Assembly: GCA_019694975.1 (NCBI GenBank)
Contig: JAIBAY010000002.1
Location: 261,252 to 325,251 of the forward strand
Reading direction: 5' to 3'
DNA from: Chitinophagales bacterium
Lineage (GTDB): Bacteria; Bacteroidota; Bacteroidia; Chitinophagales; UBA10324
DNA: 64,000 nt
The translations under genes were made by a program, and so were the position numbers. The notes under the pieces were generated by a model. That model did not search any database. It was given only the letters and a program-made list of their open reading frames with translations, and was not told the DNA's origin. Shown piece after piece: positions 16,539-24,242 of this stretch; within the stretch, counting starts at the first letter, position 1; every line of letters starts with the position of its first letter.

Positions 16539-17237
16539 ATGAAAACACAATCATTCACCATAGAAAAGGCAAATGAAATTGCCACAAAAATAAATGCCGA
16601 CCGGAGCACCATTGATATGGAACAATTCAGGATGGGGCTTGAAAAAGAAATGGAGCATGGAAGGCAATATCCGGAAACGAATATCACCGATGATGATGAA
16701 GTAATGACAGGAAAAATAGCACTTGCTCATCTGCGGGAGATTCCGGATTATTATACACGCCTGGCAAAGATGGAACGCAAAGCAACGCCCGGCAGTGAAA
16801 AACTATCCGTAAACCATCCCTGGCAACAGACATTCATATCCAACCTGTCGGCTATGCAACAGGAAATAAAAGAACGGAAAGAGAAACTCGAAACTTTTCT
16901 CAAAGAAATTCCATTACTACAGGAGCAACTGGAGCTGCAGCGAAAAGGAGAGATGAAGAAAAATATGCTGAAGCGTATTGAAAAATGCGAAGCATTTCTT
17001 AATGAGGCAAAAGATAAGATCAGGGGAATGACAGCAAAAGCAGTGGAGCTGGAAAAAAAGATGGTTAAGGAAACCCTCAACGGAAAAACGGTGCGCAAAA
17101 GAAGCCTTTCCCATGAAATACACAAGCTGCAAAAGAGAATGGCGGCCTTCCCTTCCTACTTTGAAAACGGCAGGGAACAATTGAAAAAATTTCTTCACGA
17201 ATCAAGGGTTTTCAAAGCGGAACATGCAACCTTTTAA
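16539..17237 (+). CDS. DUF5661-like protein with coiled-coil tail
   Basis: 232 residues. The N-terminal 85 residues (MEQFRMGLEKEMEHGRQYP, then KIALAHLREIPDYYTRL) match my memory of the DUF5661 family, small proteins of unknown function. From about residue 105 to 225 the sequence is strongly charged and heptad-like (KERKEKLETFLKEI, MLKRIEKCEAFLNEAK), so a long coiled coil. The stop overlaps the thioredoxin start by 14 bases, suggesting translational coupling. The name is moderately sure, the coiled coil clear. Confidence 0.65.
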   Translation: MKTQSFTIEKANEIATKINADRSTIDMEQFRMGLEKEMEHGRQYPETNITDDDEVMTGKIALAHLREIPDYYTRLAKMERKATPGSEKLSVNHPWQQTFISNLSAMQQEIKERKEKLETFLKEIPLLQEQLELQRKGEMKKNMLKRIEKCEAFLNEAKDKIRGMTAKAVELEKKMVKETLNGKTVRKRSLSHEIHKLQKRMAAFPSYFENGREQLKKFLHESRVFKAEHATF

Positions 17238-17520
17238 TGAATTGATCAGCGGCAGCAAGCCGGTGGTGGTTGACTTTTATGCCGACTGGTGCGGCCCCTG
17301 TAAGACCATGGCGCCTATATTGCTGGAGGTAAAATCTTCGGTGCAGGACCAGGCCACTATCATCAAGATTGATGTAGATAAAGCACAGGCACTTGCTGCC
17401 GAGTATGGCATCAGGGCAATTCCTACGCTCCTGATATTTAAAAATGGCAAAGAAGTGTGGCGCCGCTCTGGTGTGTGCCCGCCCCAGGAGCTTAAAAATA
17501 AAATCTTAAGCCTGGTTTAG
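17224..17520 (+). CDS. thioredoxin
   Basis: 98 residues, slightly short of the 105-110 typical of TrxA because the N-terminal strand is trimmed. The active site DWCGPCKTMAP has the redox pair Cys23/Cys26, and the cis-proline lies in the motif AIPTLLIFKNG. It reduces disulfides in the cytoplasm; there is no signal peptide. It overlaps the upstream DUF5661 gene, which implies joint expression with the stress genes rather than being the main housekeeping thioredoxin. Confidence 0.93.
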   Translation: MQPFNELISGSKPVVVDFYADWCGPCKTMAPILLEVKSSVQDQATIIKIDVDKAQALAAEYGIRAIPTLLIFKNGKEVWRRSGVCPPQELKNKILSLV

Positions 17521-17653
17521 ACCACTTGCCCGGCGCATCAGGATCAGTTGCATTTACTTTTTTGCAAAAAATATACTTACATGCTCAGGGATAATAATTT
17601 GGCACTTCCCTCCGGCATTCCGTTAACTGGCACTATACTGACAGCAGCAGTAC

Positions 17654-18061
17654 TTACTTCACAACGAGCATTACTTTTCCGTTGATTCCCGCTCCGGCAA
17701 CCAGGATTGTATAGGTTCCATATCCAAAGTGTGTGAGATCAACAGGAATGAGGTTGCTGCCTTTGTTCACAGCAGATGAGAAGTAAAGTATCGTTGCACC
17801 GGCACTGTTCTTTACCGTGACACCCACAACGCCATCCATACCGGAATAAAGCCGTATGGTGGCCGGGCCTGGTGTAGGATTCGGATAAACCGAGATATCG
17901 GCTCTTAGCATCGACATAGCAGTTTCCGTTGTGGGGATATTGGAAGTTGCAGGAGGACCATTGTGCTTGTTAAACGCGGGCAAACTACTGCCTGCGCTGA
18001 CCAGCAAAAGCCATGTAACAAATGCTGCAACCGTCTGTAAATTCCTTCCGATTATTTTCAT
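17654..18061 (-). CDS. short secreted protein consisting mostly of a T9SS sorting domain
   Basis: 135 residues: an N-terminal hydrophobic signal (VAAFVTWLLLVSAGSS), about 30 low-complexity residues, then a T9SS type A C-terminal domain beginning ISVYPNPTPGPATIRL and ending TILVAGAGINGKVMLVVK. There is no room for a separate functional domain. The next gene upstream (18244-18663) is a clear paralogue with the same layout. It may be a small surface-attached or carrier protein; function unknown. Confidence 0.7.
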   Translation of the reverse strand: MKIIGRNLQTVAAFVTWLLLVSAGSSLPAFNKHNGPPATSNIPTTETAMSMLRADISVYPNPTPGPATIRLYSGMDGVVGVTVKNSAGATILYFSSAVNKGSNLIPVDLTHFGYGTYTILVAGAGINGKVMLVVK

Positions 18062-18127
18062 GACAGCGATTAGTTTTCACCAAAATTACAGGCAGCCGCG
18101 ATGCAGTTTTATGATCTTTGTTATAAC

Positions 18128-18148
18128 CTGTTATGATAATCGTTGGCA
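18128..18148 (-). promoter_or_regulatory. upstream motif shared by the two tandem T9SS mini genes, site 1
   Basis: CTGTTATGATAATCGTTGGCA (reading the + strand in pieces: CTGTTATGAT then AATCGTTGGCA) lies 67 bases upstream of the 135-residue gene and matches a segment 42 bases upstream of its paralogue (18705-18726) at nearly all positions. Probably promoter or operator sequence copied with the gene. Confidence 0.4.
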
Positions 18149-18172
18149 TTGCCCGGCAACGAGTAATCATCA

Positions 18173-18209
18173 TAAAAAAATGACCGCTGTAATTGATTAC
18201 AGCGGTCAT
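18173..18209 (-). terminator. intrinsic terminator of the 139-residue T9SS gene
   Basis: A perfect 14-bp inverted repeat (18180-18193 and 18196-18209, ATGACCGCTGTAAT and its complement). On the minus strand it is followed by seven T residues. It lies 34 bases after the stop codon of the gene at 18244-18663. Confidence 0.85.
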
Positions 18210-18243
18210 CAGCATTAACTTCCTTTTGTACAGGAAGATAAAC

Positions 18244-18663
18244 TTATTTAACTACAGCCACTACCCTGCCATAAGCGCCGGCACCCGACACAACTACAGA
18301 ATAGCTTCCGCTTCCCAATGCCGACAAATCAAGCGGCACCTGGTTACTGCCGATTTTTGCGATTGCATCAATGCCAAAAAGCGGTGCTCCGCTGCTGTTC
18401 ATGACCGTGATGGCTACCTTGCCTGCGGTGGTGGCGGTAAAGCGAACCGTAACAGGACCTGTGGATGGATTCGGCACCACTGTTACGTCCTGCCGTGTCA
18501 ATGTTATACCTTCTTCGGAAGAAACATAGACAATGCCCGCAGTACTACCGGCCTGTGCATAATTCAGATTGTTTGGGGTTTGAGCGTTCAACATGCCATT
18601 AACTGCAAAGAGTAAGGCAATGATTGCAAACATGGATTTGAGGTTCTTATTATTCGTTTTCAT
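18244..18663 (-). CDS. short secreted protein consisting mostly of a T9SS sorting domain (paralogue)
   Basis: 139 residues: signal peptide ending MLNAQ (about residue 28), a 30-residue spacer, then VTVVPNPSTGPVTVRF and a final beta domain (AKIGSNQVPLDLSALGSGSY) ending VVAVVK. It is alignable with its neighbour downstream through the whole C-terminal part (GSNLIPVDL / GSNQVPLDL; AGAGINGK / SGAGAYGR), so the pair arose by tandem duplication. It has its own strong terminator. Function unknown. Confidence 0.72.
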   Translation of the reverse strand: MKTNNKNLKSMFAIIALLFAVNGMLNAQTPNNLNYAQAGSTAGIVYVSSEEGITLTRQDVTVVPNPSTGPVTVRFTATTAGKVAITVMNSSGAPLFGIDAIAKIGSNQVPLDLSALGSGSYSVVVSGAGAYGRVVAVVK

Positions 18664-18704
18664 ATTACAGTAATTTCCGGCAAAACTATTTTGGGGCGCA
18701 TGTG

Positions 18705-18726
18705 CTGTTTATGACAATCGTTAGCA
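18705..18726 (-). promoter_or_regulatory. upstream motif shared by the two tandem T9SS mini genes, site 2
   Basis: CTGTTTATGACAATCG followed by TTAGCA, 42 bases upstream of the 139-residue gene. It differs from site 1 by one inserted T and two substitutions. Confidence 0.4.
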
Positions 18727-18854
18727 GTTGATATGACTTTTGTTTGTTTCCCGCATCAACAGGTATGATGTAAATCAGTGTGCAGTGTAAGGAGTGTCAT
18801 ACAATTGGCCTAACCCCGCCATTTAATTTTACGCTGGTTTTAAATCTTTAAGCC

Positions 18855-19556
18855 ATGAACGCAAAAATCATTTATAAGAATGAGATAACCTTCAGGGCAG
18901 GCAAGGCATTGCTGGAAGGTAACCTGGTAATTCCGGAACAGGCAAAAGGTGTTGTGATTTTTTGCCATGGAATTAACAGCAGCCGGCACAGCCCGCGAAA
19001 CCGTCACCTGGCTGATGTTTTCAATAATCATGGAATCGCCACCCTGCTTGTAAGCCTTGAAAAAGTGGAGGAAGACCTCTTCCTGAAAGGCACCAACCTC
19101 AATGAACTCGCCGACAGGGTATGCGATATCACGCAAGCCATACTGAATATCAACCCGACCAGAAAACTGCCGGTAGGTTATTTTGGATCCGGCTCAGGCG
19201 CAGCTGTTGCGCTGACGGCCTCCACCAGGCTACAGGGTTTTGTAAGTGCCATTGTTTGCCGCGACGGAAGGCCTGATACCGCAGTAGAAATTTTAGACCA
19301 GGTAAAAACACCTTCTTTGTTTCTGTGTGCGGAGAAAGACAAAGAAGGGATTGCCATCAATGAAATGGCGAAGGGCTATATACGGGGAACCTGCAGATTG
19401 CAGGTGATTAAAGAAGCATCCTATCTTTTTGAAGAGGAAGGTAAACTTGATGAGGTTGCTCAGTACGCCATTGACTGGTTTAATAAATACCTGCCAATGC
19501 CGAAACAAACGGCCAGGCCTTTGCATCCGCCCTTCAGCCACTCTCTTGCCAGTTGA
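18855..19556 (+). CDS. alpha/beta-hydrolase (dienelactone hydrolase-like) with substituted catalytic residues
   Basis: 233 residues with the layout of the short DLH-type hydrolases: GVVIFCHGINSSRHSPRNR, then GYFGSGSGAAVAL, CRDGRPDTAVEIL, and ASYLFEEEGKLDEVA. In active relatives the elbow reads FGASTGA and the last motif ATHLFEE. Here Gly113 stands where the nucleophilic Ser should be and Tyr190 replaces the catalytic His; Asp141 is kept. It is therefore probably not a classical hydrolase. Such genes often accompany universal stress proteins, as here. Cytoplasmic; no signal peptide. Confidence 0.75.
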   Translation: MNAKIIYKNEITFRAGKALLEGNLVIPEQAKGVVIFCHGINSSRHSPRNRHLADVFNNHGIATLLVSLEKVEEDLFLKGTNLNELADRVCDITQAILNINPTRKLPVGYFGSGSGAAVALTASTRLQGFVSAIVCRDGRPDTAVEILDQVKTPSLFLCAEKDKEGIAINEMAKGYIRGTCRLQVIKEASYLFEEEGKLDEVAQYAIDWFNKYLPMPKQTARPLHPPFSHSLAS

Positions 19557-19743
19557 GCAGTGATCAGTCCGCTTTGAAGCGTTACCCTGCCTGCGATAGA
19601 GGTAACTATTACAGCTATACATTCCAAACATTTTTGGCGTCGATACCTTTTGATGTTAAGCTGTCGCAGCCTGCCCTTGCAGCTACGTCAGCTTATTGCG
19701 CGGCATTGCGCAGGACTACCACAATGCAACCATCTGCCTGCCG

Positions 19744-20778
19744 TTACTTTTCACCCAGCAGTTTTGAAATAGCTTCCCAACCTGCAGTACGGTCAGCGAA
19801 TAGTTTGAGTATAGCGATGAAGGGAATAAACAGAATCATTCCGGCAGCCCCCCAGATGATACCACCTGCAATGATAGCAACGAAAATGATGAGTGTGTTC
19901 AGGTGCAGCCTGTTGCCTACGGCAACGGGGTAAATGATATTGGCTTCGAGGTATTGTACAATGGTAAAAATCAAAACCACACCAATCGGATACCAGGCGG
20001 AATTGTAGGTGAGCCAGGAAATAGTTATTGGCAACAGGGACGCTGCAATAATGCCAATATAAGGAATGAACGTAAGGATGGAAGCAATAAATCCGAATAG
20101 CAGCGCATGATCAATACCGAGCAACATCAGCCCTGCACTGTTCAGCAAGCCCACCGCGACGTAAACAATGATCATACCCTTGATAAAATTATGATACTGA
20201 TGAATGGTGGCTTCCAGGATTTCTTTCATCACCGGTCTCCGGTCAGCCGGAAAAAGACTGTAGAGCGCTTCGGCAAGCAGCCGCCGGTAATAAAGTAACA
20301 GCACTGAATAAACAGGAATGATTAACAGTAACACGGCAGAAATACCGGAAGCATAAGCAAGGCTCTTCAAAAAAGACAGTACACCACCGGATGAGCCTAA
20401 CAACATATTCTTCAGCCATTCTTCCTGCCGCTTTTCCGTTATGCCGTAGTGTTCTCGCAGGTAGTTCCTGCCCCAGGTGAGACTCTCCATCAGTTTACCT
20501 TTGAGCGACACCCACTCCGCAGAAAAGCTCAACAGCTGCTGCAGCAATAACGCAATGATTGCTGCGAAAAGAAGTACTACCACTAAAACGCAGAGTATGA
20601 TAGCCAGCATAGATGGAAAACCCTTCTGCTCCAGTTTTTTGCAAACCGGGTAAACGGCAAAACTGATAAGCAGGGCGAAACTCAGCGGGATAAACAGCGG
20701 GCTGCCGAAATACAAAATAACACCTCCGGATACTACGCAAACCAGGAAGTTTGCCGTTTGATTCAATTTAATTGACAT
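19744..20778 (-). CDS. AI-2E family transporter (PerM-like)
   Basis: 344 residues from ATG at 20778 (a TTG one codon earlier is less likely). About seven or eight hydrophobic helices, including paired helices at residues 10-50 and 60-85 and the family block near the C-terminus: LGIDHALLFGFIASILTFIPYIG and NRLHLNTLIIFVAIIAGG. The family exports small molecules or ions; the autoinducer-2 role in the name applies to only some members. The gene ends in LLGEK and lies 39 bases downstream of the universal stress protein gene, possibly in one operon. Confidence 0.88.
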   Translation of the reverse strand: MSIKLNQTANFLVCVVSGGVILYFGSPLFIPLSFALLISFAVYPVCKKLEQKGFPSMLAIILCVLVVVLLFAAIIALLLQQLLSFSAEWVSLKGKLMESLTWGRNYLREHYGITEKRQEEWLKNMLLGSSGGVLSFLKSLAYASGISAVLLLIIPVYSVLLLYYRRLLAEALYSLFPADRRPVMKEILEATIHQYHNFIKGMIIVYVAVGLLNSAGLMLLGIDHALLFGFIASILTFIPYIGIIAASLLPITISWLTYNSAWYPIGVVLIFTIVQYLEANIIYPVAVGNRLHLNTLIIFVAIIAGGIIWGAAGMILFIPFIAILKLFADRTAGWEAISKLLGEK

Positions 20779-20817
20779 CAATAAAGTCCAGGGCCTGATT
20801 TATGACCCGGGCACAAA

Positions 20818-21660
20818 TTATCTCTTTTTAACGGAGAGCAATGGAACCTTCAGGTTATAGGAAAGCCGTTCGGTTTTGCTTCCTTCAAAAATGTATTCAA
20901 AAAACCGCTTCTTCTCCGGGAACATCACAGCCCAGTCGGGTTTACGGTAATCGAGAAACTCGCGTAATTGCTGCAATACAGTCTCGCCGGGATTCCTTTT
21001 CAGCTGTATCAGTTCCAGCTTAACTCCTTTTGCCACACCATTCAGTTTCTTAAACAGCTTCTCTTCATCCACCTCCGGGTTATAACTCAGGTTAAAGATA
21101 TCGATGGTTGCGCCATAGGCTTTGGCCAATGGAACAAGCATGCTTAATTCCGTTGCCGGATTCCTCAGATCAGAGAAGTATAACATCGTTTTTATCTCTT
21201 TATACTGGTACTTTGGCGGAATCGCCAGCACAGGAATCTCACACTTTGAAATAAGCAATGAAGTGGTGCTTCCGAATAATTTATTGATGCCGGATGCTCC
21301 ATGTGTTCCCATCACAATCAGTCCGGCCTTACTGCTTTGCGCTGCCTGAATAATGTCTTCAACAATCAATACTTCATTTTTCACCACGAGTCTTACCTTC
21401 TTGCTGTCCGGCTGATAACGCATTTCTCGGTAAAGCTTATTCAGCATGTTTTGCAAAATTGCTGTCTTGTTCACAACATCCTGCCGCTCCAGTTTTCTCA
21501 TATCACTATAGGGAATGCCGAACAATTCAACCCTCAGCGGAATATGGGTGGAATGAAAAAAAATCATTTTGCTGTCCAGCTTTTCCGCCAGCCGTATTGC
21601 ATATTTCATCGCATTAACAGCATTGTCCGAAAAATCGGTAGGTACCAGGATCGTTTTCAT
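20818..21660 (-). CDS. universal stress protein, two UspA domains
   Basis: 280 residues. The first domain (1-150) starts MKTILVPTDFSDNAVNAMKYA and ends VMGTHGASGINKLFGSTTSLL, the complete ATP-binding G-x2-G-x9-G-S motif. The second domain (155-280) is more divergent and lacks the loop. It is probably an ATP-binding stress protein acting in the cytoplasm. It lies upstream of the AI-2E transporter in the same direction and is the second tandem-domain Usp within 6 kb. Confidence 0.9.
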   Translation of the reverse strand: MKTILVPTDFSDNAVNAMKYAIRLAEKLDSKMIFFHSTHIPLRVELFGIPYSDMRKLERQDVVNKTAILQNMLNKLYREMRYQPDSKKVRLVVKNEVLIVEDIIQAAQSSKAGLIVMGTHGASGINKLFGSTTSLLISKCEIPVLAIPPKYQYKEIKTMLYFSDLRNPATELSMLVPLAKAYGATIDIFNLSYNPEVDEEKLFKKLNGVAKGVKLELIQLKRNPGETVLQQLREFLDYRKPDWAVMFPEKKRFFEYIFEGSKTERLSYNLKVPLLSVKKR

Positions 21661-21978
21661 AAGCCGGCTTATTTAAAATGCAGTCAAAATCTGACACCGA
21701 AGAAAGATCAAGATGCTGATTTCAACTATGATTTTCGTCAATGATCAGGATGACTGATGTCAATTGTTCCCTTTAAACACCAATAAGTTTGTGGAATAAA
21801 CGAAGGCAGCTGTTTACCGGTGATATTCTATAGCGCTTAATTGCGGTTAACAGTCACCCATTATATTAAATTTTGACTGACTGTCTTGTACGTCAGCTGT
21901 TTCACACAGATGGATCCTTCAGTTAATGCTACAGTGTTAGTCAACCACAAGCTATGCTTTACTGTGCTATGTTAACCA
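21661..21978. other. intergenic gap, no gene seen
   Basis: About 320 bases between two minus-strand genes. Only short open frames; no clear hairpin with T-tract or perfect promoter box seen. Confidence 0.45.
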
Positions 21979-22452
21979 TTAGCCCAGGTAAGCCCTTAGC
22001 ATCCAGCTCATTTTCTCATGCTGCTCCATAATGCCGGTTATAAAATCGCCGGTGCCTGCATCTTTATACTTATCTGTTACCAAAGGAATGTTTTTCCGCA
22101 GCGACCTTATGATCGTTTCATGATCGTTCAGCAGTGACTGTATCACCAGTTTCTGCTTGCTGAAATCATTGTGCTCTTCTGTAAGGTGTGTGATACTCAG
22201 GAAATCCTTCAACGATCCCAAGGAATAATGGCCCAATGATCTGACGCGTTCTGCCACCTCATCAATGATAAGGTCTATTGCATCATACTGCGATTCGAAA
22301 AATTTGTGAAGCTCCATAAATCCGGGTCCTTCAATATTCCAGTGGGCATTACGTGTTTTGGTGTAGAGCACATATTCGTCAGCCACGAGGTTATTCAATA
22401 TGGTAGCTATTTCCTTCAGGTTTTTTTCCGCGATTTCAATGTTAGGTTTCAT
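21979..22452 (-). CDS. dps: Dps family DNA-protecting ferritin-like protein
   Basis: 157 residues, normal for Dps. The inter-subunit ferroxidase ligands are in place: His37 (AHWNIEGPGFMELH), His49, Asp64 and Glu68 (DLIIDEVAERVRSLG), with the expected 12-15-4 spacing. It forms a dodecamer that oxidises and stores iron using hydrogen peroxide and so protects DNA in starvation. The short N-terminus lacks a lysine-rich tail, so direct DNA binding is doubtful. It is a single gene within the stress cluster. Confidence 0.93.
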   Translation of the reverse strand: MKPNIEIAEKNLKEIATILNNLVADEYVLYTKTRNAHWNIEGPGFMELHKFFESQYDAIDLIIDEVAERVRSLGHYSLGSLKDFLSITHLTEEHNDFSKQKLVIQSLLNDHETIIRSLRKNIPLVTDKYKDAGTGDFITGIMEQHEKMSWMLRAYLG

Positions 22453-22699
22453 TTTGTTTTCATGTTTTTAGATGTACATAAACTAAATTCTGCATTGCCA
22501 TTTATATGCAACGGATGCTTTCCTGGAAAAGCATTGCAGCAGGCCGGTATTTGTTCAAAAATTACACAGCAATTTACGGGTTTAAGCTCACATTGCACTT
22601 AAGATGATGACACTATCATCATTTTGAAAACTATGCTCGCCCATTAATTTGTTAACTTTTAGGCGTTATTGCAATCTATTCCGTCCCTATTCTCTTTAC

Positions 22700-23433
22700 T
22701 TAATTTGAGTTGTTTAAACGGCCTACTTTTCCTTGTTGCACCTGCTTCCGGGCATACCGGAAGATGAGGATCATCAATACTATCATCAGCGCATTCCACA
22801 AAAGATATGCTGCCAAACCCGTTTTAGTAAGCACCCAGCTGTTATCAGTCACGGTAAGCACACGCCGGCGACGCTCATTATTCCGTTACCGATCAGCAAA
22901 TACCGTATTAGTGCATTCCGGTTACGGTAGTACTCCGCCAGCAGCCAGGTGGCCACACCCAGGAAGCCATAACCCCACATTTCAACAGCCCAACTGAGCG
23001 ACATCGGATTGGACATAGAGAAGGCAGCAATGACTGCATCATCGGACGGTTTATAATGCAATGCAAGATGCCGCACAAAAGTTGTCTGGCAGATGTAATT
23101 GAAAAAGATCAATGTGGCAAAAACTACCGTGAACATTAAGGACACCAGTTCAGCAATTTTCGAACGTGCATGATCTTCCTGAACCTGCAGGTAATGCGCT
23201 GCCGAAAGCATCATCATGCCGCCAATGAGTAACAAGCCGAAGTAGTAAGGAATATCCTGAACAAAGTGATAGTTGGCCGCAAACATCGCTGAAGAATGCC
23301 ATGCCGGCTGTGGCTTAATAAAATGCACTGCAACAAATCCTGCAGGACCGGAAAGCAGGTAGCCGGTGCATGCAATAAGCGCACTTTGTGCGATCAGCGA
23401 ATGATAGTCTCTTTTCATGAATGCAACAATCAT
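22700..23433 (-). pseudogene. integral membrane protein, interrupted by a frameshift
   Basis: The first 194 codons encode about six hydrophobic helices (ALIACTGYLLSGPAGFVAVHF, YYFGLLLIGGMMMLSAAHY, VSLMFTVVFATLIFFNYIC). That frame stops at 22849 just after NGIMSVAGV. Shifting by one base near 22855-22865 continues with another membrane helix (WVLTKTGLAAYLLWNALMIV, then MILIFRYARKQV) to a TAA at 22700-22702, giving about 244 residues. Either a real frameshift mutation or a sequencing error. Two ATGs are possible (23433 and 23418; MKRDYHSL looks more natural). Function unknown. Confidence 0.7.
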
Positions 23434-23437
23434 TAGC

Positions 23438-23564
23438 AGCTATCTCAAAAAAGGCGGTCAATGCGGTCATGCCGAATTCGTTTCGGCGCCGGTGAATATA
23501 TTGAAGAGATCCTGATCCCGATTAATCAGGACAGTATGACTCCAGGTTTATTAAAAGAGCTACT
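23438..23564 (-). repeat. dispersed palindromic element, copy 3
   Basis: About 127 bp starting AGCTATCTCAAAA, with GGTCATGCCGAATTC and TCCTGATCCCGATTAATCAGGA inside. The right end (AAAAGAGCTA) is degenerate. It fills the whole space between a 53-codon gene's stop and the start of the membrane protein gene. Same orientation as copies 1 and 4. Confidence 0.75.
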
Positions 23565-23724
23565 AAAACTTTATGCCTCTTTTTTTCATTTCCTCCGCCA
23601 GCTTCGGCGGTATGTCACGGCATGAACAATTTTGATGATGTGCCAAATGCCATCTAACCCTTTCCATGAATGTTGGATTATCGGGCATTTTGTTTTTCAG
23701 GTGCCACTCCTTATTGATTTTCAT
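23563..23724 (-). CDS. small conserved-type hypothetical protein (53 residues)
   Basis: A short frame from ATG at 23724 to TAG: it starts MKINKEWHLKNKMPDNPTF and continues MERVRWHLAHHQNCSCRDIP to a basic end (EEMKKRGIKF). The composition is protein-like, with a Cys-x-Cys pair after a helical His-rich segment, and I recall similar small Bacteroidota proteins (WHLxHxxNCxCR pattern). The Cys/His content suggests metal binding but this is not proven. The stop codon overlaps the end of repeat copy 3. Confidence 0.6.
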   Translation of the reverse strand: MKINKEWHLKNKMPDNPTFMERVRWHLAHHQNCSCRDIPPKLAEEMKKRGIKF

Positions 23725-24242
23725 AGTGGTGCATTTTTGATTGCAATCCTTTCAAACTGCCTGCATTCAAAAAGGGCTGTATATGCCTGATTTTCGTTTG
23801 CCGGCGATTACACTCAAATTTCCCTAAGGAGGCTAATGATGACTATGACATTTATCAATGCAAAGCATGACATATTTCAGTGCAGCTGAGAACTAGGAGC
23901 ATACATTCAGGATACATAAGTGGCATAAAAGAAGTTAAGGACAATGTGCGCTTTTGCGCAGACAGGTTGCGGGTGAATGCCGGAAAACTTACATGCAATC
24001 AATAATCCAATGACTAACCAGGAGCCATCTCAAAACAGGTAATCGATACGATCGCGCCGAATGTATTCCGGCATCTGTCAATATATTGAAGAGATCCTGA
24101 TCCCGATCAATCCCGACAGGATGGCTCCGGATATACTGAGATATCTTCTAATCATAAAAAACTGAAGTCCCTGTTATTTCCAAAGGAGATAACAGCAGAG
24201 GAACATCAATCTGATTCCAACGAGCTGATAAATTCACCATTC
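23725..24242. other. intergenic stretch containing repeat copy 4
   Basis: About 520 bases without a supported gene. It holds dispersed element copy 4 (24023-24147), listed separately; the remainder shows no coding pattern. Confidence 0.5.
24023..24147 (-). repeat. dispersed palindromic element, copy 4
   Basis: About 125 bp beginning AGCCATCTCAAAACAGGTAA, with CGCCGAATGTATTCCGGC and TCCTGATCCCGATCAATCC inside and a degenerate right end (ACTGAGATATCT). Same orientation as copies 1 and 3. Confidence 0.72.
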
